Below, in pieces: positions 1 to 8,642 of a stretch of 64,000 bases of DNA; within the stretch, counting starts at the first letter, position 1; each line of letters opens with the position of its first letter. This DNA is from Methanocalculus alkaliphilus (GTDB taxonomy: Archaea; Halobacteriota; Methanomicrobia; Methanomicrobiales; Methanocorpusculaceae), in assembly GCF_024170505.1 (NCBI RefSeq), contig NZ_JALJYG010000001.1, positions 62,001 to 126,000 of the forward strand. Reading direction: 5' to 3'. The notes under the pieces were generated by a model. That model searched no databases. It was not told the origin of the DNA and saw nothing but the letters and a program-made list of their open reading frames with translations. Both the position numbers and the translations under genes were made by a program.

Positions 1-589
1 GGGAGCTGGTCTTTGGACATTTCAATCCGGCGGCGACGATGATCGGGACGACGAGGAGGGTGATCTTGTTGCCGGGGACACCGCCTATCGAATGTTTGTC
101 AACGATGGGGTGTGAGGCAAAGGAGAGCTTCTCGCCGGTGGCGACCGTTGAGCGTGTGAGATACTCGATCTCGTCCATGTCAAGGCCGTTGATGTAGGTC
201 CCGACGATATAGGCACTGATCTCCCCCGGCGAGAGGGTATCATCGACGATCTCCCGGACGATCGCCTGCGTCTCCTCCATCGTGAGCTTTCCCTTGTCCA
301 TCTTCTTCTTGATGAAGTCGATGGATGCCGGCCGGCCGACCGCACGGACCTCAAGCGATTCGCCCTCCTCCAGTTGCAGCCGCCGGTTCGTCACCAGGTA
401 CACGCCGGCGGTACCCTGCTGGAGGATGGTTGCGGTCGTCGTTACAAATGCCTGTGCAACCGTCTTCTTCTCTTCATTGATTAGCTCGACGCGATCCCCG
501 TCGAGGACCCCGATGGTGCGGGCGTCGTCCCGGTTGAGGAGGACACCCCGGTATTCGATATCAAGTACTTTGCCAGCAAGACGAACCAT
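1..589 (-). CDS. deoA: AMP phosphorylase, N-terminal part (cut by window edge)
   Basis: Reading leftwards from the ATG at 589 gives about 196 residues before the window ends; the family is about 500 residues. AMP phosphorylase splits AMP with phosphate into adenine and ribose-1,5-bisphosphate, the first step of the archaeal pathway to type III RuBisCO. An N-terminal barrel-like extension ([15 protein letters not shown]) is followed by the helical domain and the thymidine phosphorylase family signature around [11 protein letters not shown] (phosphate-binding loop). The extension separates the archaeal AMP-specific group from bacterial thymidine phosphorylase. Start chosen at the only ATG that gives the whole extension. 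RuBisCO itself is not in the window. Confidence 0.85.
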   Translation of the reverse strand, partial: MVRLAGKVLDIEYRGVLLNRDDARTIGVLDGDRVELINEEKKTVAQAFVTTTATILQQGTAGVYLVTNRRLQLEEGESLEVRAVGRPASIDFIKKKMDKGKLTMEETQAIVREIVDDTLSPGEISAYIVGTYINGLDMDEIEYLTRSTVATGEKLSFASHPIVDKHSIGGVPGNKITLLVVPIIVAAGLKCPKTSS

Positions 590-744
590 GCATACTACCC
601 CCGGTTATTCCGGAATTGTACAGGATCTCGTCCTTTGCAGAGATAATGGTTGCCGGGTTTGGTTGGGACAAGGAGGTCGATCTGGATCAGACAGGTGCAC
701 CCTGTCTCATGAGCTAAATAAACGATTCCACTCTGGAAACGTCC

Positions 745-764
745 ACAAAAGAAAAGAAAAAGTT
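745..764 (-). terminator. T-rich terminator of the S-layer gene
   Basis: Just after the S-layer stop codon the minus strand reads as runs of T broken by single C residues. Archaeal transcription commonly ends in such U-rich stretches without a hairpin. Inferred from composition and position. Confidence 0.45.
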
Positions 765-775
765 AGTTAGTGGGT

Positions 776-3172
776 TTAGTTCCTGCGAAGAACGAGGAAC
801 GCTACCGCACCAAGACCTGCAATTGCAATCAGTGCACCAAATCCTGGAGTCTCTGGGGGCTCAGGTGGTGGGGTGACCGGTGGGGTCGTCACTGGTGGCG
901 TGGTTACAGGTGGGGTTGTGACCGGTGGGGTCGTAACCGGGGCACCCTCAAGGACGTTGAAGGTGGTGGTTGCGGTTATGTCAGCATCGATCGATTCAGC
1001 CCTGACGATATATTCATCAGGCAGGAACGCTCGTGCATCGACTTCGAATGACCAGGTGTTGTAGCCTGCGTCACCTTCAACAACCCTTACAGTGCCTGAA
1101 TCACCGGAGAATTCACCGGCTGCGGTCTTGTCGGTTGGCCTGAATGCGGATGAGAGTACCTCAATCATAAGCTCGTTGCCAACACCGAGGTTGGTTGTAC
1201 CGGTGACGGTAAAGGTTGTTCCGACATATTTGTCGCTGACGGTGTCAATCCTGATCCATGGCTCTTCAACAAGGAAGGTCAGCCTGTTGTAGGTGTCATC
1301 GATGTTCTGGTTGTTCAGAAGATCAATGAGTGCCTGTGCGGCGTCGGATCCCTGAAGACGGTTTGGTCCTGTGAAGAAGAAACCATTTGTACCCTCTCCG
1401 CTGGTACCTGCGATACCAACACGGTTATCTGCAACAATTGGAACGTCTCCAGCACGGCCAACACCAAAGTCTCCATCACCCATTGGGTGCTGGACAATTA
1501 CAAAGTACTGACCGGAAGCGAGATCCTCATCACCAACTTTGAGTTCATACTCGAATGATGAGTCATCTTCTACAGTCTCAAGGAATCGGTTGAAATAGTT
1601 CCTACCAATCACCCAGATAGCAACATTGTCAGGGTTACCCTGAGCATTCCCTCTTACAAACAGAGAGTCACCTTTTGCAACTGTTGCCGAGGAGACACTG
1701 GATGATACGAAGCCTTTCCGAAGGACGATAGAGGTCGTAGCATATGTTGCACCAGAAAGCTGATCCCGGTTAGATTCAGTGGTAACAGCATAGATGGTGT
1801 AGGTGCCAGCATCTACATTCATTTCTGTCTGCGTATCAACTTTCAGTTCCCACGTATCATCAGCTTCTACATCAACCTCAACAAAGGTACCAGCTGTGAC
1901 AACATTCTCAAAGTCTGTGAAGTTGACACCATTTCTCGGAAGGTTTGGGCCTGTCATGAAGAGGAAAACTTTCTGAGAATCAGTATTAACACCCGAAAAG
2001 GTAATCTCCTCACCAATATAGTAGGTGCGGTCACCTGATGCGGTTATCGAGACTGTACCCTTCTCAATCTTCACTCTTACAGTGTCATAGGTGCTTGTTA
2101 TCGCATTTGGATCTACAACACGGAAGGTATAGGTCTTATCTTCGGTTGTCTCGTTGGTTGCAAACTCGACATTTCGGGTACCAGCGGCATTTGTTCGGAC
2201 TGTCGCAAATGTACCGTTAATTACGGAAGCTTGTGTAAACCCTGTTGCACCATCAAGATCAATGAAAGCCTGATTGGCATCAATGGTCACACCTGGCTGA
2301 CCTGGACGAATCCATGGCACTTTTCCGTCCTGTGTTGCACTCTGAACATAGAGATAATAATCTGTCGTTGATTCACCAGTAACAGTTAACAAGAAGTTAT
2401 TATTTCTCACGATGGTGTCAACATTTGCCCCAAGAGTAAGAGCCTTGGTTGTAATGGTGAATGTGACTGTGTTCGTGTTGGCGAAATCATCAATCTGGGG
2501 CTCGAGTGGTTTTGCAATTGCTGTGTATGTTCCGGCAGGTAAGCCTGCAAGGTCGATATACGAATCCTGGTGTGCACGGGATTTGTTAATGATAACATCC
2601 GTATTTACACCATTAATCTCTCTTATGGTACCACCAGCGGGCGTTGTAACTTCAACCTTGTAACTTAGATTATGGTCATAAAGATTTCCAAGGTTATTCG
2701 TTACTCTGAAGTAGAGATTATCAGTGTTACGGGAAATACTCCTGCCATCGATAGAATCTCCGGCATTAACATCGCCAATCCTGACATCGAGGACAGCGCT
2801 TGGAGCCCTGATCATCACATACTGATCCACATTAGCGATTTGTACCCTACCAGATGCATTGTGCAGAAAATACTGACCCTCTTCACCTGCAACCTGTCCA
2901 GGCAGGAGATCAAAGCTACCAGGGGTAGTAATATCAATTGTGTTAACAAGGGTGGTCCCATCGTACTTACCTAAGAAGGTAAAGTCACCGGGAAGTGCGT
3001 CCCACGGAGGATAAGCGGTAAAATTGAGCCCCTTTTCTCCGACATAAATGGTGTCACCTTGTGTCACATTCAATGGACTGCCAACACCACGTGCCGCTGC
3101 CGGAGCAACGAGCAGTGCGGAGACAACAAAGAGTGCGATGGCGACAACCATCAACTTAGTCATTCCTTTCAT
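776..3172 (-). CDS. S-layer glycoprotein with PGF-CTERM anchor
   Basis: 798 residues. Residues 1-27 form a signal peptide (MKGMTKLMVV, hydrophobic core, then APAAARG). The mature start resembles the DUF3821 domain of Methanomicrobiales surface proteins (GDTIYVGEKGLNFTAYPPWD). Several beta-sandwich-like repeats follow, then a VTTPP linker and a PGF-CTERM tail: PGF, a hydrophobic helix and a terminal RRN. That tail is the signal cut and lipid-anchored by an archaeosortase. Many N-X-S/T sites suggest N-glycosylation. GAGGTG 8 nt upstream of the ATG is a good ribosome-binding site. Its size, acidic sequence and T-rich terminator fit the main cell-envelope lattice protein. The lattice role is inferred from family. 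Confidence 0.9.
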   Translation of the reverse strand: MKGMTKLMVVAIALFVVSALLVAPAAARGVGSPLNVTQGDTIYVGEKGLNFTAYPPWDALPGDFTFLGKYDGTTLVNTIDITTPGSFDLLPGQVAGEEGQYFLHNASGRVQIANVDQYVMIRAPSAVLDVRIGDVNAGDSIDGRSISRNTDNLYFRVTNNLGNLYDHNLSYKVEVTTPAGGTIREINGVNTDVIINKSRAHQDSYIDLAGLPAGTYTAIAKPLEPQIDDFANTNTVTFTITTKALTLGANVDTIVRNNNFLLTVTGESTTDYYLYVQSATQDGKVPWIRPGQPGVTIDANQAFIDLDGATGFTQASVINGTFATVRTNAAGTRNVEFATNETTEDKTYTFRVVDPNAITSTYDTVRVKIEKGTVSITASGDRTYYIGEEITFSGVNTDSQKVFLFMTGPNLPRNGVNFTDFENVVTAGTFVEVDVEADDTWELKVDTQTEMNVDAGTYTIYAVTTESNRDQLSGATYATTSIVLRKGFVSSSVSSATVAKGDSLFVRGNAQGNPDNVAIWVIGRNYFNRFLETVEDDSSFEYELKVGDEDLASGQYFVIVQHPMGDGDFGVGRAGDVPIVADNRVGIAGTSGEGTNGFFFTGPNRLQGSDAAQALIDLLNNQNIDDTYNRLTFLVEEPWIRIDTVSDKYVGTTFTVTGTTNLGVGNELMIEVLSSAFRPTDKTAAGEFSGDSGTVRVVEGDAGYNTWSFEVDARAFLPDEYIVRAESIDADITATTTFNVLEGAPVTTPPVTTPPVTTPPVTTPPVTPPPEPPETPGFGALIAIAGLGAVAFLVLRRN
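870..945 (-). repeat. 15-bp tandem repeat encoding VTTPP linker
   Basis: About five imperfect copies of a 15-bp unit encode VTTPP repeats before the C-terminal anchor. The Thr/Pro-rich stretch is a typical O-glycosylated spacer between an S-layer domain and its membrane anchor, and such repeats often change copy number. Confidence 0.85.
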
Positions 3173-3738
3173 GTGTAATTACACCTCAATACTTTCCTTA
3201 ATCAACATGCGTTTCAGAGGATTCGACATGTGCCGAATTCCCGTTCTGCAAGGATCATACTCCGATCAACGGAATATGCTTCCATATTAGTGGAGGACTT
3301 AATATATCCTTTGTGGTTGAGGGAGTGTGCAGTCCGAGGCAGGATATGCCAGAGGGCTGACAAGAGGTGAAATTGTGATTATGGATCGGCAAAGAGGAGG
3401 GTGGGAACAAGAACCCCGAAACCTGATACAAAAAATACGACGGTGCCAATGGAGTCTGAAAAGGCGCCATCAAAGCGTAGAAACAGCATTCTCCATCACA
3501 CTGACCCGGCACAGCCTGTCTACCACAGCCCCGTCACAAAATCCCCGGTCGTTGTCCAAGCGCAGTGCAGCGCAGTGCAGCGCAGTATCGATGAGAATCA
3601 GAAGGTATTTCGACCTTGGAAAAGGAGGCAGACGCCCTCGCCACATCGTGCCCCCTGTCATACATCTATAACCCAATATGGGACTTCTCACCTTTATTTC
3701 CTAACGACTATTATCCATCATCAGCCATTACTATAATC
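3173..3738. other. 566-bp intergenic region between divergent S-layer and thyA genes
   Basis: I see no credible gene here; the open frames are short and unlike any family. A TATA-like GGATATATTAAG (minus strand, about 3301-3312) would give the S-layer mRNA a leader of roughly 100 nt. A 10-bp unit, AGCGCAGTGC, is repeated nearly three times at 3560-3586. A T-rich, TATA-like stretch lies about 30-40 nt before thyA. Confidence 0.5.
3560..3586. repeat. 10-bp tandem repeat (about 2.7 copies)
   Basis: AGCGCAGTGC is repeated head to tail with perfect copies in the noncoding stretch between the S-layer and thyA genes. No function is apparent. Confidence 0.8.
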
Positions 3739-4464
3739 ATGAAGATCATCCGTGCCGCTACACTCGCCCGAGGCCATGAGCTCGTCGTCGCCCACATCCT
3801 TGAGAAGGGGCGGGGGCGGCAGACCGAGAACGGGGAGGAGACGCTTGAGACTGATGAGGTCACGATCAGGGTCGAGGATCCGCTCGCACAACCGATGGCG
3901 AGTGCCGCGTCCCGGTTCCGGCAGGCGTTCCTCGACTGCTATGCAGAGGATCTCATCTCCGGATCCGATGCTGTCTTTGAGTACGATTACCACTCTCGGC
4001 TCTTCGACTGGGGGCAGGGAAACGTCTTTGAAGGGGTGGCGGTGCATGCCGATCAGATCGCCTATATCGTCCGAAAGCTGACCGAGGAGCCGGCCACCCG
4101 CCGGGCAGTCGCCGTCACCTGGAACCCGCCGGTCGATGAGCAACTTGACGACTGCCCCTGCCTCCAGCTGATCCAGTGTGTCCAGCGGGACGGGGTGCTG
4201 GATATGAAGGTCGTCTTCCGGTCAAATGATATGCTCTCTGCGGCAGGGGCGAATATGTATGCACTCGCCCGCCTCCAGGAGCATATCGCAGGGAGGGCGG
4301 GCCTCCCGGTCGGTGCCTATACCCACATCTCGCTTGTGCCGCACATCTATTACCGCCGCGACATCGCAGACATTCCCCCCTTCTGCGGGGAGGGGAAGCT
4401 GATCCGCCCGCAGGCGGAGGTGTGCCGGGCATGCCAGGGATGCGACCGGGCCGGGCAGGTGTAG
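3739..4464 (+). CDS. thyA: Thymidylate synthase, archaeal ThyA type
   Basis: 241 residues from the ATG at 3739 (MKIIRAATLARGHELVVAHI). It makes dTMP from dUMP with a reduced C1-pterin; methanogens would use a tetrahydromethanopterin-type donor. The catalytic segment reads DDCPCLQLIQCV, with the nucleophilic cysteine next to the Q that precedes the conserved region, and the RSNDM motif that binds dUMP phosphate follows. The length matches the shorter archaeal thymidylate synthases rather than the roughly 264-residue bacterial enzyme. A longer in-frame start at 3616 is rejected because the added residues have no family counterpart. The Cys-rich tail (CRACQGCDRAGQV) is unusual and could bind metal. 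Confidence 0.88.
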   Translation: MKIIRAATLARGHELVVAHILEKGRGRQTENGEETLETDEVTIRVEDPLAQPMASAASRFRQAFLDCYAEDLISGSDAVFEYDYHSRLFDWGQGNVFEGVAVHADQIAYIVRKLTEEPATRRAVAVTWNPPVDEQLDDCPCLQLIQCVQRDGVLDMKVVFRSNDMLSAAGANMYALARLQEHIAGRAGLPVGAYTHISLVPHIYYRRDIADIPPFCGEGKLIRPQAEVCRACQGCDRAGQV

Positions 4465-4695
4465 CAGGCCGGGTTTACCGGGGGAGTACAGATAGTGGAG
4501 AGATGGAACGGCGGTGGAAGGCTTGCCGGTGTTCATCAATCAGAGGGATCAAGAATAGAAGGATCACGTGAGGGGGCTGCCGGGCATCGGCGGGATCAAA
4601 GGGGAACCCCCCTTTGGTGGCCGGTGATACAGGGGTTTGCCGGCGATAATCCGTCAGGTTCATAAAGCATCAGGAATAACATAGTATGGCACAAT

Positions 4696-4768
4696 AGTCC
4701 GGTAGTGTAGGGGTCAATCATGGGGGATTCTGGTTCCCCCGACAGCAGTTCGAATCTGCTCCGGACTA
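4696..4768 (+). tRNA. tRNA-Gln (anticodon CTG)
   Basis: Acceptor arms AGTCCGG and CCGGACT pair fully. The anticodon stem GGGGA/TCCCC encloses TTCTGGT, giving CTG, and the T-loop is TTCGAAT. No CCA is encoded. T-rich sequence just downstream fits termination. Confidence 0.93.
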
Positions 4769-4992
4769 CTCTCTCTTTTGGTACTTCTCTTCTGTGAAGG
4801 GCAGAGTATCGGTTTTTCCATTGTTTCTGGGCAGGGTCACCCATCGTGGATCCCGTTTTGGATACTCCAATAAACTGTATATAGGTTTATGCAAAGGAGA
4901 TACGTGAGATACGAGACAGGTGCCATACCACTGAGAAGACAGGATTGGGCCGGAGAGAAGAGAAGTACGAGGATCGGACAGGATGAGGGGGG

Positions 4993-5406
4993 CTATTTCT
5001 TCTTTTGAAGATACGTCCGGATAGCAACGAAGTATGCTTTAAGCACAACCAAATCCTCTTGAAGAATCATATACACCTGCTCAATATCAAGATCCCCATA
5101 TCTATGGACGAGGATGTTTCGGAATCCCGCCAGATCTGCAAGACCCTGAACCATTTCTTCTGTGATAATCCCGTTAGTCCCGAGAATCTCAAATGCCTCA
5201 CGATAACTACCCGGTTTCTCCAGTTTTTCATCGGCGATTATATCAGATGCAATATCGATTGAAGATTGAATTGATATCATCATTGCATGGAAAACCATAT
5301 TTCTTATATCCCTGTCCGAAAAAAGACGACCCTCAGATATCGATTGATAGCGCTCCCAGTCGGCTAAAGCATTCTCAAACTCCTGAATATGGCGGTACAA
5401 CCTCAT
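4993..5406 (-). CDS. hepT: HepT-like toxin (HEPN domain, DUF86)
   Basis: 137 residues, all helical in appearance. It carries the HEPN ribonuclease motif R-X4-H-X-Y as RNILVHRY near residue 97. HepT proteins are HEPN RNases kept inactive by a minimal nucleotidyltransferase partner that AMPylates a tyrosine in or near this motif. The partner is encoded immediately upstream (5410-5883), 3 nt away on the same strand, which supports a toxin-antitoxin operon. The length is typical of the family (130-150). Toxicity is inferred from family and motif. Confidence 0.85.
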   Translation of the reverse strand: MRLYRHIQEFENALADWERYQSISEGRLFSDRDIRNMVFHAMMISIQSSIDIASDIIADEKLEKPGSYREAFEILGTNGIITEEMVQGLADLAGFRNILVHRYGDLDIEQVYMILQEDLVVLKAYFVAIRTYLQKKK

Positions 5407-5409
5407 TCT

Positions 5410-5883
5410 TCACCGTGCAATAAGAGCTTGATCCATCATCTCAAACATTGGAAGTAAATCAAGATAGGTTGTCAGAACATCCGCCTCAAATGCAATACGC
5501 TCCTTCTCATCACGTGCATAAACGATCCTTCCCGTACGTATCACATCATAGAGGAACCGGATCGGAGCGCCATTCAGAATACGGAGATCAACCTCACATC
5601 GGGGTTGAAAAGACTGTTCTACACGCGAAGCAATGAGCATACTATATTTGAAGAGATCATACGGTTTCCTCTCCCCTGATACAAGTATCCCGATATCAAT
5701 ATCATTAAAGCGATCGGTTGTGAGAAAAGACCCGTATACATACACCAAAATGACATCAGCCGTCAAATCTGATTTCTGAACGAAAAAGCGACCAATATCA
5801 CAAATAATTCGTTCCCTCACCTGATCATCCATATCATCCCGGAACGGAAAAATCTGTGAAGAGATTGATGTCATATTCACCAC
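5410..5883 (-). CDS. mntA: MntA-like nucleotidyltransferase antitoxin
   Basis: 157 residues. The nucleotidyltransferase motif reads YGSFLTTDRFNDIDIGI: GS, eight residues, then D-X-D. The best studied MntA proteins have ten residues between GS and DXD, so this loop is shorter. In characterised pairs the enzyme transfers AMP to the HepT toxin and silences it. A TATA-like TTATATTAA (minus strand, about 5917-5926) and an AGGTGGTGA ribosome-binding site precede the ATG. It heads the two-gene unit. Confidence 0.85.
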   Translation of the reverse strand: MVNMTSISSQIFPFRDDMDDQVRERIICDIGRFFVQKSDLTADVILVYVYGSFLTTDRFNDIDIGILVSGERKPYDLFKYSMLIASRVEQSFQPRCEVDLRILNGAPIRFLYDVIRTGRIVYARDEKERIAFEADVLTTYLDLLPMFEMMDQALIAR

Positions 5884-5916
5884 CTGATGATTAACTATAG
5901 AGAGAAGGTACTAATT

Positions 5917-5926
5917 AATATAAGCC
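5917..5926 (-). promoter_or_regulatory. TATA-like box of the mntA-hepT unit
   Basis: TTATATTAA on the minus strand lies about 35 nt before the mntA ATG, leaving a short leader with the AGGTGGTGA ribosome-binding site. Call rests on spacing and sequence only. Confidence 0.45.
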
Positions 5927-6136
5927 ATAGAATAGCCCATTCAACATATCTGCAATAGCAAGTACCGGGGGTACGATCACCCCACCCCCTTTATTTCGCA
6001 ACATTATCCCTCCGATCACTCACGAAACTCTTCCCCCCAATCAGTTTCAATTGTTCTGTGAAGATTCCGGCCATTCGGAGGCACCATGCCTCGCATCCTC
6101 TGCATCTAGCCAGTACCAGCATACCCCTCACGATCC

Positions 6137-6892
6137 TCACGCCAGGAACGCCGCGATGATCCCTGCGAGGAAGATCCCGTCAAACGTCCCCGCACCACCG
6201 ATTGAGACGACCGGGACACCGAGCCCCCCCATCTTGTTCAGGTTGAGGAGATCGGCGCCGATGAGGGTCCCGAGGGTCCCGCTCACATACGCTATCACCA
6301 CCGACCCCATCCCGCTGCCGCCAAGCAGAATTCCGCAGACGAGGGCGGCAATCGGGGGGATGAAGAAGGGGGTGCTGATCCCGACCCCCGGTATAGGGCG
6401 GGCAACCCGGTTCGTCAGGATAGCGACCGCGAGGACCCCCACCCCGGCGAGGGCGAGACGGAGGAGATCGCCCTCAACCGCCACGGTATGGTAGAGGAGA
6501 TAGAGAGATATCAGGACCGGGATGACCGCACCCCCGACATTCACCGCAATCCGTGTCACCTTCGCCGGCGGCTGAACCCGGTACATCCCCTCATAGAGCG
6601 AAGGGGCGAACTGGCCCCTCGGCGGTTGCGGGGGTGCGGGTGCCTCCTCCCGGAGGGTCGTCACCGGGATATTCACCAGGCTCCCGGCGAGAATCAGGAT
6701 GATCAGGGCGATCGCCTGGAGCCAGGTGAACCCGAGGTTCGTGAGGGCACCCCCGATCAGCCCGAGGAAGAGGAGGGGCAGGAGGATGATCACCGCAACG
6801 ATGAGGATGATCACCATCAGGATTGAGAACGGGTTGAAGATGTATCGCTGCATTGAGAGACGATCCTGTATCGTATTACCATCATCTTGCAT
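6137..6892 (-). CDS. DUF1614 family membrane protein
   Basis: 251 residues with about seven to eight hydrophobic helices. An N-terminal hydrophobic block (FSILMVIILIVAVIILLPLLF) is followed by a polar loop (residues about 85-115), then Gly-rich helices with PVVSIGGAGTFDGIFLAGI near the end. This pattern and length match DUF1614, a family of unknown function common in methanogens. ATG at 6853 (MQRYIFNPF) is an alternative start. It is divergent from the small HicB-like gene at 6931. Confidence 0.75.
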   Translation of the reverse strand: MQDDGNTIQDRLSMQRYIFNPFSILMVIILIVAVIILLPLLFLGLIGGALTNLGFTWLQAIALIILILAGSLVNIPVTTLREEAPAPPQPPRGQFAPSLYEGMYRVQPPAKVTRIAVNVGGAVIPVLISLYLLYHTVAVEGDLLRLALAGVGVLAVAILTNRVARPIPGVGISTPFFIPPIAALVCGILLGGSGMGSVVIAYVSGTLGTLIGADLLNLNKMGGLGVPVVSIGGAGTFDGIFLAGIIAAFLA

Positions 6893-6930
6893 CAGCTGTA
6901 TTATTAGGGTATCGATACATCTGATCCAAA

Positions 6931-7101
6931 ATGGAACCCCTCATCGAAGTACACAGGGAAGGAAAATACTACATCGCTATTGATCTTCTTACGCATGTTG
7001 CTGATCAGGGCCTGACCGGGGAGGAGGCAGTACGCAACCTGAAAAAAGGGCTTACTGAGCATCATCAGCTCAAAAGAGCCCTCCATAGCCGAAAAGAATA
7101 G
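6931..7101 (+). CDS. Small HicB-like protein (56 aa)
   Basis: A 56-residue frame running MEPLIEVHREGKYYIAIDLL to HSRKE and ending in TAG. The layout (a strand with YYIAIDL, a turn, then GLTGEEAVRNLKKGLTEH) resembles the partial RNase H-like fold of HicB/UPF0150 proteins, in which T-X-E-E-A-(X)3-(L/I) is characteristic. A TATTATT box about 27 nt upstream fits a leaderless start at 6931. No HicA partner is seen beside it; the next gene, flpA, converges from the other strand. Such orphan HicB-like proteins are common in archaea. Function not known. Confidence 0.6.
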   Translation: MEPLIEVHREGKYYIAIDLLTHVADQGLTGEEAVRNLKKGLTEHHQLKRALHSRKE

Positions 7102-7111
7102 ATACGGCGAC

Positions 7112-7729
7112 CTACGATATCCCCGTCGGATCAACAACGCAGATAATCGCCGCATGATCATGATGATACGGCTCAAGCCAGCAGCTCTTCACCACCCGTA
7201 ATCCCGAGTCAGTGAGCCGTTCGATCGTCTCTGCAAAGACCTCGTCCGGCGTCTGCCTGATATCAACCGACCGCGTCTTCAGCATCAGGATCGCAGTACC
7301 CCCGGCCTTCAGAAACGGTATATGCTTCATGAGAATCCCGGCCTGGTCGGGCTGTGCCACATCCTGGTACAGGAGATCCACCATCTCAACAAAGGGTGCA
7401 TACCGGTCAGGCCGGGTCGCATCCCCTGCAATCGGGACAATATTCTTCCGCTTCTCCGCAACCGCCAGCAGATCCCGGAGCGGACGGGGTGCAAACTCGA
7501 TGGCATACACGCACTCCACATAATCGGCCACATGTGACACCGTCGTCCCGTTTGCCGCCCCGAGATAGAGGACCCGCATATCGGCGGTGAGATCGATCTC
7601 CGGATCGAGCATGCAGAGTGCAGAGAGTTTCGAACGATAGGGATCCCAGACCCGGTACCCCTGCGCCATCCGCTCATTATAGACCCCGCCCGGCCCGGGG
7701 GAGACGAGGTTGCCATCGATCCGGATCAT
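7112..7729 (-). CDS. flpA: Fibrillarin, C/D-box RNP 2'-O-methyltransferase
   Basis: 205 residues. The N-terminal segment GGVYNERMAQGYRVWDPYRSKLSA is diagnostic for archaeal fibrillarin. The SAM-binding fold follows: VLYLGAANGTTVSHVAD (motif I), YAIEFAPRP, and DLLYQDVAQPDQA with the catalytic Asp. With Nop5, L7Ae and C/D guide RNAs it methylates ribose 2'-OH groups on rRNA and tRNA. The start overlaps the nop5 stop by 4 nt, so the two partners are co-translated. Confidence 0.95.
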   Translation of the reverse strand: MIRIDGNLVSPGPGGVYNERMAQGYRVWDPYRSKLSALCMLDPEIDLTADMRVLYLGAANGTTVSHVADYVECVYAIEFAPRPLRDLLAVAEKRKNIVPIAGDATRPDRYAPFVEMVDLLYQDVAQPDQAGILMKHIPFLKAGGTAILMLKTRSVDIRQTPDEVFAETIERLTDSGLRVVKSCWLEPYHHDHAAIICVVDPTGIS

Positions 7730-8586
7730 TGGACACCCCCGGCAACGGCATCGATCCGTGCCTGGGCATCAGCTACGAAGTCGGGATCGAGCGATCCGCG
7801 ATAGAAGTCGATCCGGGCCGCAATCGCCAGCTTTCCGGCAAGAATCCGGGCAACCTGCCCCCGGACCTCACGGGGGGCATTATGCACCCGCCGGTGCTGG
7901 AAGATGAGGCCATGCTTGGGCGATGGCGACCCCTGCCGGATATGCGAGAAGAGGGCGGCCTCGGCACCGAGGACCTGGACAGAACTGCCGGGCATCCGGG
8001 CAAGGGAGGTCAGCCCTCCGGCACGGGCCATGATCCGTGCCGCAACAAGGCCGCCGACAAGCTCGCTCATATTCGGGATCACACCTCCGGCACGCCGTGA
8101 AACCTCGGTGGCGAGCCGTTTGCGTGCCTCCCCAAGCTCCTCGATCTCACGGGCAACACCACGGAGGGGGGGCGATCTGCTCTTTGTGATCCTCGGAAGG
8201 ATACGCCGGCCCGCCCCCTTCCTGCTCTTCGATGAGAAGGATGGATCGGTCACCTGGTACCATTCGACGAGCCGTTCGGTGAGGAGGTTGATCACCTCAT
8301 CCATCTGATCGAGCATCCGGACCATCTGGAGAAGTTCGGCATCCTTCTCCTGGGCAGCATCTGCGATCACCTCGCGGGAATGGAGGATCGTCACTTCACG
8401 GAGCCGTCTGATATACTCCCGTCTGTCAGAGAAGATGCCACAGCCTTCAATCACCTCTTCTGTCAGAGGGTGAAATTCCCGCATATCTGTGGCGAGTGAT
8501 CGCACCCTCGCCAGCAGCTCCGGCGCCCCGCCGTCCGCAGGCCGGCAGACCCCCGACCCATCGATGCTTCCAAACCAGTACTCCAT
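7726..8586 (-). CDS. nop5: Nop5/Nop56-family C/D-box RNP scaffold
   Basis: 286 residues from the ATG at 8586 (MEYWFGSIDG). A short N-terminal fibrillarin-binding domain is followed by a coiled-coil region (about 90-160) and the Nop domain: GVIPNMSELVGGLVAARIMA, then GSSVQVLGAEAALFSHIRQG and PREVRGQVARILAGKLAIAARID. Nop5 bridges fibrillarin and L7Ae on C/D guide RNAs. Archaeal Nop5 is often 370-420 residues, so this copy is short and lacks the Lys-rich tail. The start at 8586 is preferred to 8604 because a TATA-like TATATAT sits about 27 nt upstream, and 8604 lies too close to it. Confidence 0.9.
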   Translation of the reverse strand: MEYWFGSIDGSGVCRPADGGAPELLARVRSLATDMREFHPLTEEVIEGCGIFSDRREYIRRLREVTILHSREVIADAAQEKDAELLQMVRMLDQMDEVINLLTERLVEWYQVTDPSFSSKSRKGAGRRILPRITKSRSPPLRGVAREIEELGEARKRLATEVSRRAGGVIPNMSELVGGLVAARIMARAGGLTSLARMPGSSVQVLGAEAALFSHIRQGSPSPKHGLIFQHRRVHNAPREVRGQVARILAGKLAIAARIDFYRGSLDPDFVADAQARIDAVAGGVQ

Positions 8587-8612
8587 CGTAGATGAGGGTA
8601 CCACCTCAGAAC

Positions 8613-8620
8613 CTATATAT
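8613..8620. promoter_or_regulatory. Shared TATA-like box for nop5 and the Ca2+/Na+ exchanger
   Basis: CTATATAT is nearly self-complementary and lies about 27 nt from both start codons (8586 on minus, 8643 on plus). That is the distance expected between an archaeal TATA box and a leaderless start. One symmetric box may serve both directions. Confidence 0.45.
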
Positions 8621-8642
8621 CCGGCGACCAGATCATCCTGTG

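Noticed and set aside
282-770. 162-residue frame on the plus strand
   Set aside because: It lies opposite the AMP phosphorylase gene, and the residues (Arg/Ser/Thr-rich) look like an antisense shadow.
3327-3736. Overlapping frames of 114 and 111 residues upstream of thyA
   Set aside because: Low-complexity, no ribosome-binding site, no family likeness; they cross a tandem repeat and run into thyA in other frames.
6909-6918. GTATCGATAC palindrome near the HicB-like gene
   Set aside because: Ten bases of symmetry are common by chance, and no second copy is near.
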